The notes below the pieces were generated by a model. That model was given only the letters and a program-made list of their open reading frames with translations. It was not told the DNA's origin and searched no databases. The translations under genes and the position numbers were made by a program. From Planctomycetota bacterium (GTDB lineage: Bacteria > Planctomycetota > B129-G9), in the NCBI GenBank assembly GCA_030607235.1, contig JAUWEX010000074.1, positions 1 to 6,443 on the forward strand: a stretch of DNA of 6,443 nucleotides, read 5' to 3'. This document shows positions 1-5,757 of the stretch, piece by piece; the first letter of the stretch is position 1, and every line of letters starts with the position of its first letter.

Positions 1-865
1 GCGCGTGCCGAAAAAGGTCGTCTTCATCAAGTGCGTCGGCTCCCGCGACAACTCCAAGGGCATATCGTACTGCTCGAAAATATGCTGCATGTACACCGCC
101 AAGCACGCCATGCTTTACAAGCACAACGTCCACGACGGCAAGGCCTACGTCTTCTACATGGACATCCGCGCGGGCGGCAAAAATTACGACGAATTCGTCC
201 GCCGCGCCATCGAAGAAGACGGCGCGATTTACTGCCGCGGGCGCGTCTCGAAAATCTACCGGCACGGCGACAAACTCATCGTCAAGGGCGCCGACACGCT
301 CAGCGGCACGGTGATGGACATCGAAGCCGACATGGTCGTCCTCGCCACGGCCGTCATACCGCAGCCCGCCGCCGACAAACTCGCCCAGACGCTCAACATC
401 TCCTACGACCAGTACAACTTCTTCAGCGAGGCGCACCCTAAACTGCGCCCCGTCGAGACCAACACCGCCGGGATATTCCTCGCCGGAGCCTGCCAGGCCC
501 CCAAGGACATACCCGAAGCCGTAGCCCAGGCCGGTGGCGCGGCGGCCAAAGTGCTGGGGCTGTTCTCCTCGGAGGAACTCGAACGCGAGCCGGTCGTCGC
601 GAACGTAAATGAAACGACCTGTGTCGGGTGCTGGTACTGCTACACGGTCTGCCCCTACAAGGCGATCGAGAAAAAGGACATCCGCGACCGCCACGGCGAA
701 CTCCTCCGCCAGGTTGCGCACGTCAACGAAGGCCTCTGCGCCGGATGCGGGCTGTGCAACGCTATCTGCCCCTCCGACAGCATCGAACTGGCCGGATTTA
801 ACGACGAACAGATATACGCCGAGATCGGCGCGACCGAAGACGAAGAAAATCAGGCAACCCAATGA
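1..865 (+). CDS. hdrA: HdrA-like FAD/iron-sulfur electron-bifurcating subunit, 3' part (5' end outside window)
   Basis: This is the C-terminal part, about 287 residues, of a heterodisulfide reductase subunit A family protein. The frame is open to the left edge, so the GTG at 5 is not a real start; full HdrA is roughly twice as long or more. HdrA carries the FAD that splits electron pairs between ferredoxin and the HdrBC branch in the cytoplasm. Counting from base 5 as residue 1, the sequence shows C10-x12-C23-x3-C27-C28 followed by MYTAKHA, the hallmark non-canonical cluster motif of HdrA. The end of the FAD-binding fold is at about 151-190 (GIFLAGACQAPKDI). Two ferredoxin-type [4Fe-4S] motifs follow: C206-x2-C209-x2-C212-x3-C216 and C245-x2-C248-x2-C251-x3-C255. 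The TGA stop overlaps the next start (ATGA), a sign of translational coupling. The family call is secure. The partner HdrBC subunits are not in view. Confidence 0.93.
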   Translation, partial: RVPKKVVFIKCVGSRDNSKGISYCSKICCMYTAKHAMLYKHNVHDGKAYVFYMDIRAGGKNYDEFVRRAIEEDGAIYCRGRVSKIYRHGDKLIVKGADTLSGTVMDIEADMVVLATAVIPQPAADKLAQTLNISYDQYNFFSEAHPKLRPVETNTAGIFLAGACQAPKDIPEAVAQAGGAAAKVLGLFSSEELEREPVVANVNETTCVGCWYCYTVCPYKAIEKKDIRDRHGELLRQVAHVNEGLCAGCGLCNAICPSDSIELAGFNDEQIYAEIGATEDEENQATQ

Positions 866-1341
866 CGCAGGAAAAGAAACAAGCGATGGCAGACAATTTC
901 GAACCGAAAATCACCGCCTTCGTGTGCAACTGGTGCACCTACGCGGGCGCGGACCTGGCGGGCACGACGCGGCTGAAGTACGCCGGCAACGTGCGCGTAA
1001 TCAAACTGCCCTGCACCGGCCGCATCGACTTTATGTTCCTCGTTCGCGCCTTCGAACAGGGCGCCGACGGAATCATGGTCTCGGGCTGCCACCCCGGCGA
1101 TTGCCACTACAACGAAGGCAACTACTACGCGCGCCGCCGCTGGCGCGTCTTCCGCGACCTGCTCGACTTCCTGGGCGTCGAACACGACCGCGTAACCTTC
1201 TCGTGGGTCTCGGCCGCCGAAGGCAACAAGTGGGCCGCGCTCGTCAACGAAGTTACCCAAAAAGTGCGCGCGCTGGGGCCGTTCGATAATTACAAAAAAA
1301 TGATGCGCGCCTCGAAATTCGGCCCGCAAAAAACCGCATAG
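862..1341 (+). CDS. flxD: FlxD/MvhD-like hydrogenase iron-sulfur (delta) subunit
   Basis: This 159-residue protein belongs to the MvhD/FlxD family ([2Fe-2S] proteins, often annotated as hydrogenase iron-sulfur subunit). It bridges HdrA to its electron donor, either a hydrogenase (MvhAG) or, as the neighbours suggest here, the FlxABC flavin oxidoreductase. The family cysteines are all present: C22-x2-C25 in CNWCTYAGADLAG, C51 in PCTGR, and C76 and C81 in SGCHPGDCHY. Length and motif order match the stand-alone family. The start at 862 overlaps the hdrA stop (ATGA) and has a weak AGG 7 nt upstream. An internal ATG at 886 would give 151 residues and begins nearer the conserved core, but it has no better ribosome binding site. 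Gene context (FlxA, FlxB and FlxC downstream, no hydrogenase) favours FlxD over MvhD. Confidence 0.9.
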   Translation: MTQEKKQAMADNFEPKITAFVCNWCTYAGADLAGTTRLKYAGNVRVIKLPCTGRIDFMFLVRAFEQGADGIMVSGCHPGDCHYNEGNYYARRRWRVFRDLLDFLGVEHDRVTFSWVSAAEGNKWAALVNEVTQKVRALGPFDNYKKMMRASKFGPQKTA

Positions 1342-1350
1342 CGAATTGCC

Positions 1351-2187
1351 ATGAACGAACTGATAACGAAAACAAAACAGATGCTGCACGACGGCGAAGT
1401 CGGCGTGGTCATCGGCTACGAGCGCAAAAACGGGCGCACCGTTGCGACGCCGCTCTTCGCGCGAAATCCCGAGGAGGCCGAGCGCCTGATTTTCGACTCG
1501 ACCTGCCACACCAACCTCGCGGTCTACCTCACGCGCGAGGATCACGCGAACCTCGGCCGCCCTGCAATAGTGGCCAAAGACGCCGACATGCGCGCGGTCA
1601 TCGCGCTGGTGCAGGAAGGCCAGGTCGAGGCCGACGGGGTCGTGCTGCTGAGCGTCTCGTGCGACGAGATGGGCGCGGCGAACGCGCCCTGCCGCTTCAA
1701 CGGCGCGATGAGCGTAGCCGAGGCGGCGAAGTGGCTGGCCAAGAAGTACCCCGACAAGAAAATCGCGCCGGACAAGATGGCCCTCGTCGACAAACTCGAA
1801 GCGATGAACGAGCGGGAGCGCTGGGATTTCTGGCAAAACGAATTCAGCCGCTGCATACGCTGCTACGCGTGCCGTCAGGTCTGCCCGCTGTGCTACTGCC
1901 GCCAGTGCATCGTCGAGAAAAACCAGCCCCAGTGGGTCATGCCGGGCATCCATCCGGCGGGGGCGACGGCGTGGAACATCACGCGCGCGTTCCACCTCGC
2001 CGGGCGCTGCATCGACTGCGGCGAGTGCGAAAGGGTCTGCCCGATGGACATCCCGCTGACCGCGCTCAACCGCAAACTCGCCAGCACCGTCGCGGAGCAC
2101 TTCGACTACGCGCCGGGCTTCGATCCCGAAGCCAAGCCCGTGATGGCGAATTTCAAACACGACGACAAACAGGAGTTTTTCAAATAA
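1351..2187 (+). CDS. flxC: FlxC-like double [4Fe-4S] electron-transfer protein
   Basis: This 278-residue soluble iron-sulfur protein has an N-terminal domain (about 1-150) that resembles the non-cluster domain found in Flx and formate-dehydrogenase-beta-like proteins. It contains scattered cysteines C52, C104 and C114. The C-terminal half carries two clusters: C168-x2-C171-x2-C174-x3-C178 and C220-x2-C223-x2-C226-x3-C230 (CIDCGECERVCPM). Between them is an additional C181-x-C183-x2-C186 group. Position between flxD and flxB, and this cluster arrangement, suggest it relays electrons from FlxA/FlxB towards FlxD-HdrA. It starts 9 nt after the flxD stop. No Shine-Dalgarno sequence is visible; the bases before ATG are AGCGAATTGCC. 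The exact Flx letter is less certain than the role, because naming of the B and C subunits varies. Confidence 0.82.
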   Translation: MNELITKTKQMLHDGEVGVVIGYERKNGRTVATPLFARNPEEAERLIFDSTCHTNLAVYLTREDHANLGRPAIVAKDADMRAVIALVQEGQVEADGVVLLSVSCDEMGAANAPCRFNGAMSVAEAAKWLAKKYPDKKIAPDKMALVDKLEAMNERERWDFWQNEFSRCIRCYACRQVCPLCYCRQCIVEKNQPQWVMPGIHPAGATAWNITRAFHLAGRCIDCGECERVCPMDIPLTALNRKLASTVAEHFDYAPGFDPEAKPVMANFKHDDKQEFFK

Positions 2188-2189
2188 CC

Positions 2190-3080
2190 ATGTCCGAAAA
2201 GAAACATACGATTCCGCCGACTACGCTGGCGCTCCTGATTGCAGCGGGCCTGCTGGCGTGGACGGCTGTGCTGCTGTACAAGACGCTGTACCCGGGCAAG
2301 ACCGAGTACGAAAAGCGACTCGAATCCACCGTCGATTTCATGGTCGGCAAACAGGCGGCCGATCTCGACGAGGCCAAGCGCATTCTCGCGGAGGCCGACG
2401 AACTGCTGCGCATCCCGAACAGCAACCAGCGCGAATACCACCTGATCCTGGGGTGGCTCGCGGAATACCACGGCGGCGAATTGAACCAGGCGCAAAAAGA
2501 CGAACTGGTCAACAAAAAAGGCGGCACGCGGATCACAACCTGGGAGGCGGTCAAGACGGACGCGATCCTCAGGGCATACACGATCATGCACCGGTCTGTC
2601 GGCGCAACGCCGCCGGACATAACACAGGTCGGCAGGGAAATGAAAGAAGAACTGGAGCGAATTGAAAAAGCCAACAACAGTGAATTCAACGCGAAACTGG
2701 ACGCGTTGCGCAAGGGTCTTGGCGAGGGCGGCGGGGTTTCGCTGGACGAAGTCAACGCCTTCCTCGCCGACGAAGCCGCCGAGCGCGCCAGGCACACGAC
2801 GCTGATGAGCATGACCATCAGCGTGCCGTACCTGATCGACATGCTCAACGACGACAGCGAAAAGAAGCGGACGCTCGTTTACGACGCGATACTGCGCATC
2901 ATCGCGCTGGCGGAATCCGCCGACAGCACGATAACCGAGCCGACCGACAAGCAGATCGCCGAGGTCCGCGCCCTGTTCACCTACGACCCCAAGGCGGCCC
3001 CCGAAGAGCGCAGGGCCGCGATCGCGCAAATCCGAAAGTGGACCGAAACGGGAATCAACAAGAACCTGTATCCAAGATAA
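2190..3080 (+). CDS. Membrane-anchored, cysteine-free helical (HEAT-like) protein of unknown function
   Basis: I do not recognise this 296-residue protein as a named family. Residues 12-30 form one hydrophobic transmembrane segment after a short charged N-terminus (MSEKKH). There is no signal-peptidase or lipoprotein cysteine site, so it is probably an uncleaved anchor. The rest (about 36-296) is charged and helix-rich. Residues 211-241 (SVPYLIDMLNDD, then RTLVYDAILRIIALA) fit a HEAT-type helical hairpin. Residues 265-284 (YDPKAAPEER, then RAAI) resemble a motif I associate with HEAT-repeat proteins, a recollection I could not test. It contains no cysteine, unlike every neighbour, so it cannot carry a cysteine-ligated cluster. 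It starts 2 nt after flxC and ends 13 nt before flxB, so it is firmly inside the operon. AGGAG lies 14 nt before the ATG, farther than usual. A scaffold or membrane-tether role is inference only. Topology is undecided. Confidence 0.85.
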   Translation: MSEKKHTIPPTTLALLIAAGLLAWTAVLLYKTLYPGKTEYEKRLESTVDFMVGKQAADLDEAKRILAEADELLRIPNSNQREYHLILGWLAEYHGGELNQAQKDELVNKKGGTRITTWEAVKTDAILRAYTIMHRSVGATPPDITQVGREMKEELERIEKANNSEFNAKLDALRKGLGEGGGVSLDEVNAFLADEAAERARHTTLMSMTISVPYLIDMLNDDSEKKRTLVYDAILRIIALAESADSTITEPTDKQIAEVRALFTYDPKAAPEERRAAIAQIRKWTETGINKNLYPR

Positions 3081-3083
3081 TAC

Positions 3084-3087
3084 GGAG
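3084..3087 (+). promoter_or_regulatory. Shine-Dalgarno sequence fixing the GTG start of flxB
   Basis: GGAG sits 6 nt before the GTG at 3094. It is the best-placed ribosome binding site in the + strand operon and supports the non-ATG start. The GTG falls just upstream of the conserved N-terminal domain. Confidence 0.75.
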
Positions 3088-3093
3088 TTTTCT

Positions 3094-4134
3094 GTGCAAA
3101 CCAGAGGCATCAGCAAAAAGAATTTCGACCGCCTGCCCGAAGTCCTTGCCAGGGCCGGGCGTACCGTCATCGCGCCGGTCAGAAACGGCGAGGTCGTAGC
3201 CTTCGCCGCCGTCGGCCCCGATACGGCGATTTGCCTGGACGAAATCAACACGCGGCTTTCGCTCAAGGAATTTTTCTTTCCCCGCACCGAGCCGCTGCTC
3301 ACCTTCCGCCGCACCGAAAACGGAATCGAGATGAGCGATCCCGCCCCGACACAGGGCGAGACGATCGTCATCGGCGCGCGCGGCTGCGACGCGGCGGCGC
3401 TGCCGGCGCTGGACGCGCTGTTCAACTGGGACTTCCGCGACGAGGCGTACAACCGCAGACGCGAAAATACGACGGTGATCTCAATCGCCTGCAACGACTG
3501 CGACGCGTGCTGTTTCTGCACGTCGGTCGGCGGCAGCCCCCACAACACCGCAGGCAGCGACATCATGCTCAGCGAAACGCGCGACGGCGGATACCTCGTC
3601 GAGATACTGACGCAAAAAGGCGAGGCCCTCGCGGACGAACTCGCGGACCTGCTTTCGGAGGCGCCGGGCGAGGCGCTGCCCTACGCGGAGGTGCCGGTGA
3701 AATTCGACGCGCAAAAAGTCAGGCGCGCGCTCGAAGAAAATTTCGACAGCCCGCTGTGGGCCGAACTCGCGCGCACATGCCTGAGTTGCGGCTGCTGCAC
3801 TTACGTCTGTCCGAACTGCCACTGTTTCGACATGCAGGACGAGGCGGGCAAGTCCGGCGGCGCACGGATCCGGATGTGGGATTCGTGCCAATTCCCGCTG
3901 TTCACCAAGCACACCTCCGGCCACAACCCGCGCCCGACGCAGGCCAGCCGCTGGCGGCAGCGGATTCAGCACAAGTTCAATTACTACCCGCAGAAATTCG
4001 ACTGCGTCTCGTGCGTAGGCTGCGGGCGCTGTATCCGGCTCTGCCCCGTCGGCATCGACATCTCCGAACACCTTGCGCGGATTGAAAACGAGGCCCCCGA
4101 ACGGCCCGCCGACCACCCGAACGACAATTACTGA
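3094..4134 (+). CDS. flxB: FlxB-like iron-sulfur protein (AsrA / sulfhydrogenase beta family)
   Basis: This 346-residue protein resembles anaerobic sulfite reductase subunit A (AsrA) and sulfhydrogenase beta (HydB). These are cytoplasmic proteins that pair with an FAD/NAD(P)-binding partner, here the next gene. Residues 1-150 form the family N-terminal domain, with the signature GARGCDAAAL (94-103) and a cysteine-dense stretch C133, C136, C139, C140, C142 ending in FCTSVG. Two [4Fe-4S] motifs follow: C229-x2-C232-x2-C235-x3-C239 and C307-x2-C310-x2-C313-x3-C317. Family-typical C242, C244, C265 and the GHNPRPT segment (276-282) lie between them. It begins with GTG, supported by a good ribosome binding site. 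The flxA gene starts 12 nt downstream. In the proposed complex it carries electrons from FlxA to FlxC/FlxD. AsrA proper is less likely because hdrA and flxD are in the same operon. Confidence 0.85.
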   Translation: MQTRGISKKNFDRLPEVLARAGRTVIAPVRNGEVVAFAAVGPDTAICLDEINTRLSLKEFFFPRTEPLLTFRRTENGIEMSDPAPTQGETIVIGARGCDAAALPALDALFNWDFRDEAYNRRRENTTVISIACNDCDACCFCTSVGGSPHNTAGSDIMLSETRDGGYLVEILTQKGEALADELADLLSEAPGEALPYAEVPVKFDAQKVRRALEENFDSPLWAELARTCLSCGCCTYVCPNCHCFDMQDEAGKSGGARIRMWDSCQFPLFTKHTSGHNPRPTQASRWRQRIQHKFNYYPQKFDCVSCVGCGRCIRLCPVGIDISEHLARIENEAPERPADHPNDNY

Positions 4135-4146
4135 CAGCGAATTGAT

Positions 4147-5010
4147 ATGCCAGAAATGAACGCAAAAAACGAATCCGGCGGAAACATCTACCGCCCGTAC
4201 ATGATGCGCGTCGTCGACATCCGCGACGAAGCGCCGGGCGTGCGCACGCTGCGGCTGGAGTTCCTCGACGAGGCGCAGGCAGCCGCGTTTCGCTTTGAGG
4301 CCGGGCAGTTCGGCCTGTACTCGATCTTCGGCGAGGGCGAATGCGCCTTCTGCATCGCGTCGCCGCCGACCCGCCGGGGCTATATCGAGTGTACCTTCCG
4401 CGAGGCCGGCCGCGTAACGCGCGCGCTCATGCGCGTGGAGATCGGCGAGACCATTGGCTTTCGCGGGCCGTACGGCAACGTGTTTCCGGTAGACGAGTGG
4501 CGCGGCAGGAACCTGCTGTTCGTCGCCGGAGGAATCGCGCTGCCGCCGATGCGCTGCGTTATCTGGAACTGCCTCGACCGGCGCGAGGAGTTCGGCGACG
4601 TAACGATCGTCTACGGTGCGCGCACGGTGGACGACCTCGTCTACAAGCACGAACTCAAAGAATGGGCCGAGAGGCCGGACGTCAACCTCATCACGACGGT
4701 CGACCCCGGCGGCGAGACGCCGGACTGGCGCGGCAAGGTGGGCTTCGTGCCGACGGTTCTGGATCAGGCGGGCGTGTCGCCGGACAACGCCGTGGCCGTG
4801 GTCTGCGGGCCGCCTATCATGATTAAGTTCACGATACCGGTGCTCGAAAAGGCGGGATTCGCGCCGCAAAACATCTACACGACGCTGGAAAACCGCATGA
4901 AGTGCGGGCTGGGCAAGTGCGGCCGCTGCAACGTGGGCGCGGTTTACGTCTGCAAGGAGGGGCCGGTGTTCCGCCTCGACGAGTTGCGCGCGCTCCCCGA
5001 CGAGTATTAA
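4147..5010 (+). CDS. flxA: FlxA-like FAD/NAD(P)-binding oxidoreductase with [2Fe-2S] domain
   Basis: This 287-residue protein belongs to the ferredoxin-NADP reductase-like family that includes AsrB, sulfhydrogenase gamma and FlxA. It is the predicted entry point for NAD(P)H electrons into the complex. The FAD-binding barrel spans about 15-115, with the flavin-contacting region EAGQFGLYSI (51-60) and the ASPP segment (71-74). The NAD(P)-binding fold starts near RNLLFVAGGIALPP (121-134) and includes VYGART (155-160) and VVCGPPIMIK (218-227). The C-terminal [2Fe-2S] loop is C253-x4-C258-x2-C261-x7-C269. The glycine-rich GGIALPP differs from the usual GGIGLAP form. The ATG at 4147 has no Shine-Dalgarno sequence; a second ATG at 4156 is possible and would remove three residues. 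It is the last gene of the operon. Dihydroorotate dehydrogenase electron-transfer subunit is an alternative by fold, but the context argues against it. Confidence 0.87.
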   Translation: MPEMNAKNESGGNIYRPYMMRVVDIRDEAPGVRTLRLEFLDEAQAAAFRFEAGQFGLYSIFGEGECAFCIASPPTRRGYIECTFREAGRVTRALMRVEIGETIGFRGPYGNVFPVDEWRGRNLLFVAGGIALPPMRCVIWNCLDRREEFGDVTIVYGARTVDDLVYKHELKEWAERPDVNLITTVDPGGETPDWRGKVGFVPTVLDQAGVSPDNAVAVVCGPPIMIKFTIPVLEKAGFAPQNIYTTLENRMKCGLGKCGRCNVGAVYVCKEGPVFRLDELRALPDEY

Positions 5011-5034
5011 CGGACAGTACCCGCTCTCAAGCAG

Positions 5035-5057
5035 GCAGTCCGCCTCAGGCGGACTGC
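5035..5057 (+). repeat. Perfect inverted repeat after flxA (possible 3'-end hairpin)
   Basis: GCAGTCCGCC (5035-5044) and its exact reverse complement GGCGGACTGC (5048-5057) flank a 3-base loop, 25 nt after the flxA stop. The 10-bp GC-rich stem would be very stable in RNA. It is not followed by a T run, so it is not a standard intrinsic terminator. It may protect the operon mRNA 3' end or act with Rho. Confidence 0.65.
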
Positions 5058-5162
5058 ACCCAAGCGTGGAGTAACCACATATTCCAATAATAATATGAAG
5101 GGATTACTTGCTTTGAAGGCGGTCCGTTCAGTGATAACAGCAACTATAAGGAAGTTTTTTTC
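5058..5162. other. Intergenic stretch without a recognised gene
   Basis: This is part of the 191-nt gap between flxA and the tRNA. It is AT-richer than its surroundings (for example around 5079-5096) and has a seven-T run at about 5154-5160 with no convincing stem before it. A 38-codon frame (ATG at 5095 to TAG at 5210) runs into the tRNA and has no family resemblance that I can see. Confidence 0.5.
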
Positions 5163-5191
5163 TTGCACATCGGGGCTTTTGCTGATATATT
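5163..5191 (+). promoter_or_regulatory. Predicted sigma70-type promoter of the tRNA-Val gene
   Basis: TTGCAC (5163-5168) and TATATT (5186-5191) are separated by exactly 17 bp. The -10 matches 5 of 6 consensus bases; the -35 matches only the first three. Transcription would begin near 5198, leaving a leader of only a few nucleotides before the tRNA at 5202, which is normal for a stand-alone tRNA gene. Confidence 0.65.
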
Positions 5192-5201
5192 TTCGCGCTC
5201 G

Positions 5202-5278
5202 GGGCGATTAGCTCAGTTGGTTAGAGCACTAGCTCGACAAGCTAGGGGTCGCTGGTTCGAGTCCAGCATCGCCCACCA
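5202..5278 (+). tRNA. tRNA-Val (anticodon GAC), CCA encoded, C at position 33
   Basis: The full cloverleaf can be drawn. The acceptor stem GGGCGAT (5202-5208) pairs with ATCGCCC (5268-5274). The D stem is GCTC/GAGC (5211-5214, 5224-5227). The anticodon stem is CTAGC/GCTAG (5229-5233, 5241-5245). The T stem is GCTGG/CCAGC (5251-5255, 5263-5267) with loop TTCGAGT. All stems are Watson-Crick paired. The 7-nt anticodon loop is TCGACAA, giving anticodon GAC (5236-5238) for Val codon GUC (and GUU). The discriminator is A (5275), followed by encoded CCA (5276-5278). The base before the anticodon (position 33, base 5235) is C rather than the nearly universal U. T32 and A38 could add a sixth anticodon-stem pair. 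The gene is isolated, with its own promoter and terminator. Confidence 0.93.
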
Positions 5279-5288
5279 TGATTACGAC

Positions 5289-5317
5289 AGGCGACTTATC
5301 GGTCGCCTTTTCTTTTT
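5289..5317 (+). terminator. Intrinsic terminator of the tRNA-Val gene
   Basis: AGGCGAC (5289-5295) pairs with GTCGCCT (5302-5308) around a 6-nt loop. The T-rich tract TTTTCTTTTT (5308-5317) follows immediately. It lies 10 nt after the encoded CCA and fits a Rho-independent terminator reading rightward. Confidence 0.85.
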
Positions 5318-5325
5318 GCCGCACG

Positions 5326-5365
5326 AAACAAGCCGAACCCGCATAGCGGATCCGGCTTGTTTTTT
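5326..5365. terminator. Hairpin terminator between convergent units (tRNA and porCD)
   Basis: AAACAAGCCG (5326-5335) pairs perfectly with CGGCTTGTTT (5353-5362). A small inner stem CCGC/GCGG (5339-5342, 5346-5349) is possible. Read rightward the stem ends in a run of six T (5360-5365). Read leftward, just past the porD stop at 5386, the stem ends in only three U. It probably ends porCD transcription and backs up the tRNA terminator. Bidirectional use is inferred from its position between convergent genes. Confidence 0.75.
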
Positions 5366-5385
5366 CGTTACGTCTTACGCCCGAA

Positions 5386-5736
5386 TTATTCGTCGGAGCC
5401 TTCGACTATCATCTTGATCGCATTGATCTTTTCCGGGCACTCGCGGGCGCAGATTCCGCAACCCTTGCAATAGCGATAGTCGATGCCGGCAATCTTGCCG
5501 TCTTCGTCGACTAATATCGAGGAGTCGGGGCAGAGGTAGAAACACCGCAGACAGTTGATGCACTTGTCGGCGTCCCAGATGGGCTTCATCGAGCGCCAGG
5601 AGCCTGTTTCATAGTAGACGCTGTTGCCCGGCTCGAAAATCATCCCCGCCATGGACTGCTCTTTCCAGTCGTGTAGTTCGGTGTAATATTTTTTCTTTGC
5701 TTCTATGTTTTTGTCTTCGTTTTTCTTGTCGGTCAT
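5386..5736 (-). CDS. porD: Pyruvate/2-oxoacid:ferredoxin oxidoreductase delta subunit (2x[4Fe-4S] ferredoxin)
   Basis: This 116-residue PorD-type ferredoxin subunit carries electrons from the thiamine-diphosphate/cluster core of the 2-oxoacid:ferredoxin oxidoreductase to external ferredoxin. Family features are the segment EPGNSVYYETGSWRS (35-49), then WDADKC and two [4Fe-4S] motifs: C59-x2-C62-x2-C65-x3-C69 (followed by PDSSI) and C90-x2-C93-x2-C96-x3-C100. The first about 20 residues (MTDKKNEDKN, then IEAKKKYYTE) form a lysine-rich extension that I do not recall in shorter PorD proteins. The start is supported by GGAG 6 nt upstream. It lies 21 nt after porC and ends just before a strong hairpin. 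The PorD family is clear, but the true substrate (pyruvate, 2-oxoglutarate or a branched-chain 2-oxoacid) cannot be told from this subunit. Confidence 0.88.
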   Translation of the reverse strand: MTDKKNEDKNIEAKKKYYTELHDWKEQSMAGMIFEPGNSVYYETGSWRSMKPIWDADKCINCLRCFYLCPDSSILVDEDGKIAGIDYRYCKGCGICARECPEKINAIKMIVEGSDE

Positions 5737-5742
5737 GGTGTT

Positions 5743-5746
5743 CTCC
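5743..5746 (-). promoter_or_regulatory. Shine-Dalgarno sequence of porD
   Basis: GGAG on the minus strand lies 6 nt before the porD ATG, within the 21-nt porC-porD gap. It supports the chosen start with the lysine-rich N-terminus. Confidence 0.7.
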
Positions 5747-5757
5747 GGGTTATCGCG

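Noticed and set aside
850..2160. Long minus-strand open frame opposite flxD and flxC
   Set aside because: It is the antisense shadow of strongly conserved + strand genes in GC-rich DNA. Its translation is arginine/valine-rich low-complexity sequence with no family motif.
2106..3566. 486-codon minus-strand frame opposite the membrane protein gene and flxB
   Set aside because: It overlaps conserved iron-sulfur motifs encoded on the + strand and shows no recognisable domain. GC-rich codon bias explains the lack of stops.
3481..4869. 462-codon minus-strand frame opposite flxB and flxA
   Set aside because: Same pattern: an antisense shadow of two well-supported genes.
5095..5210. 38-codon small frame upstream of the tRNA
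   Set aside because: No ribosome binding site and no recognised motif, and it overlaps the tRNA promoter and the tRNA 5' end.
5202..5278. tRNA as a phage or island attachment site
   Set aside because: No integrase gene and no repeated copy of the tRNA 3' end is visible; both flanks are ordinary metabolic genes.
5163..5417. 84-codon + strand frame crossing the tRNA
   Set aside because: The middle of the peptide is simply the translated tRNA, a well-known spurious protein pattern, and the frame also runs through two terminators.
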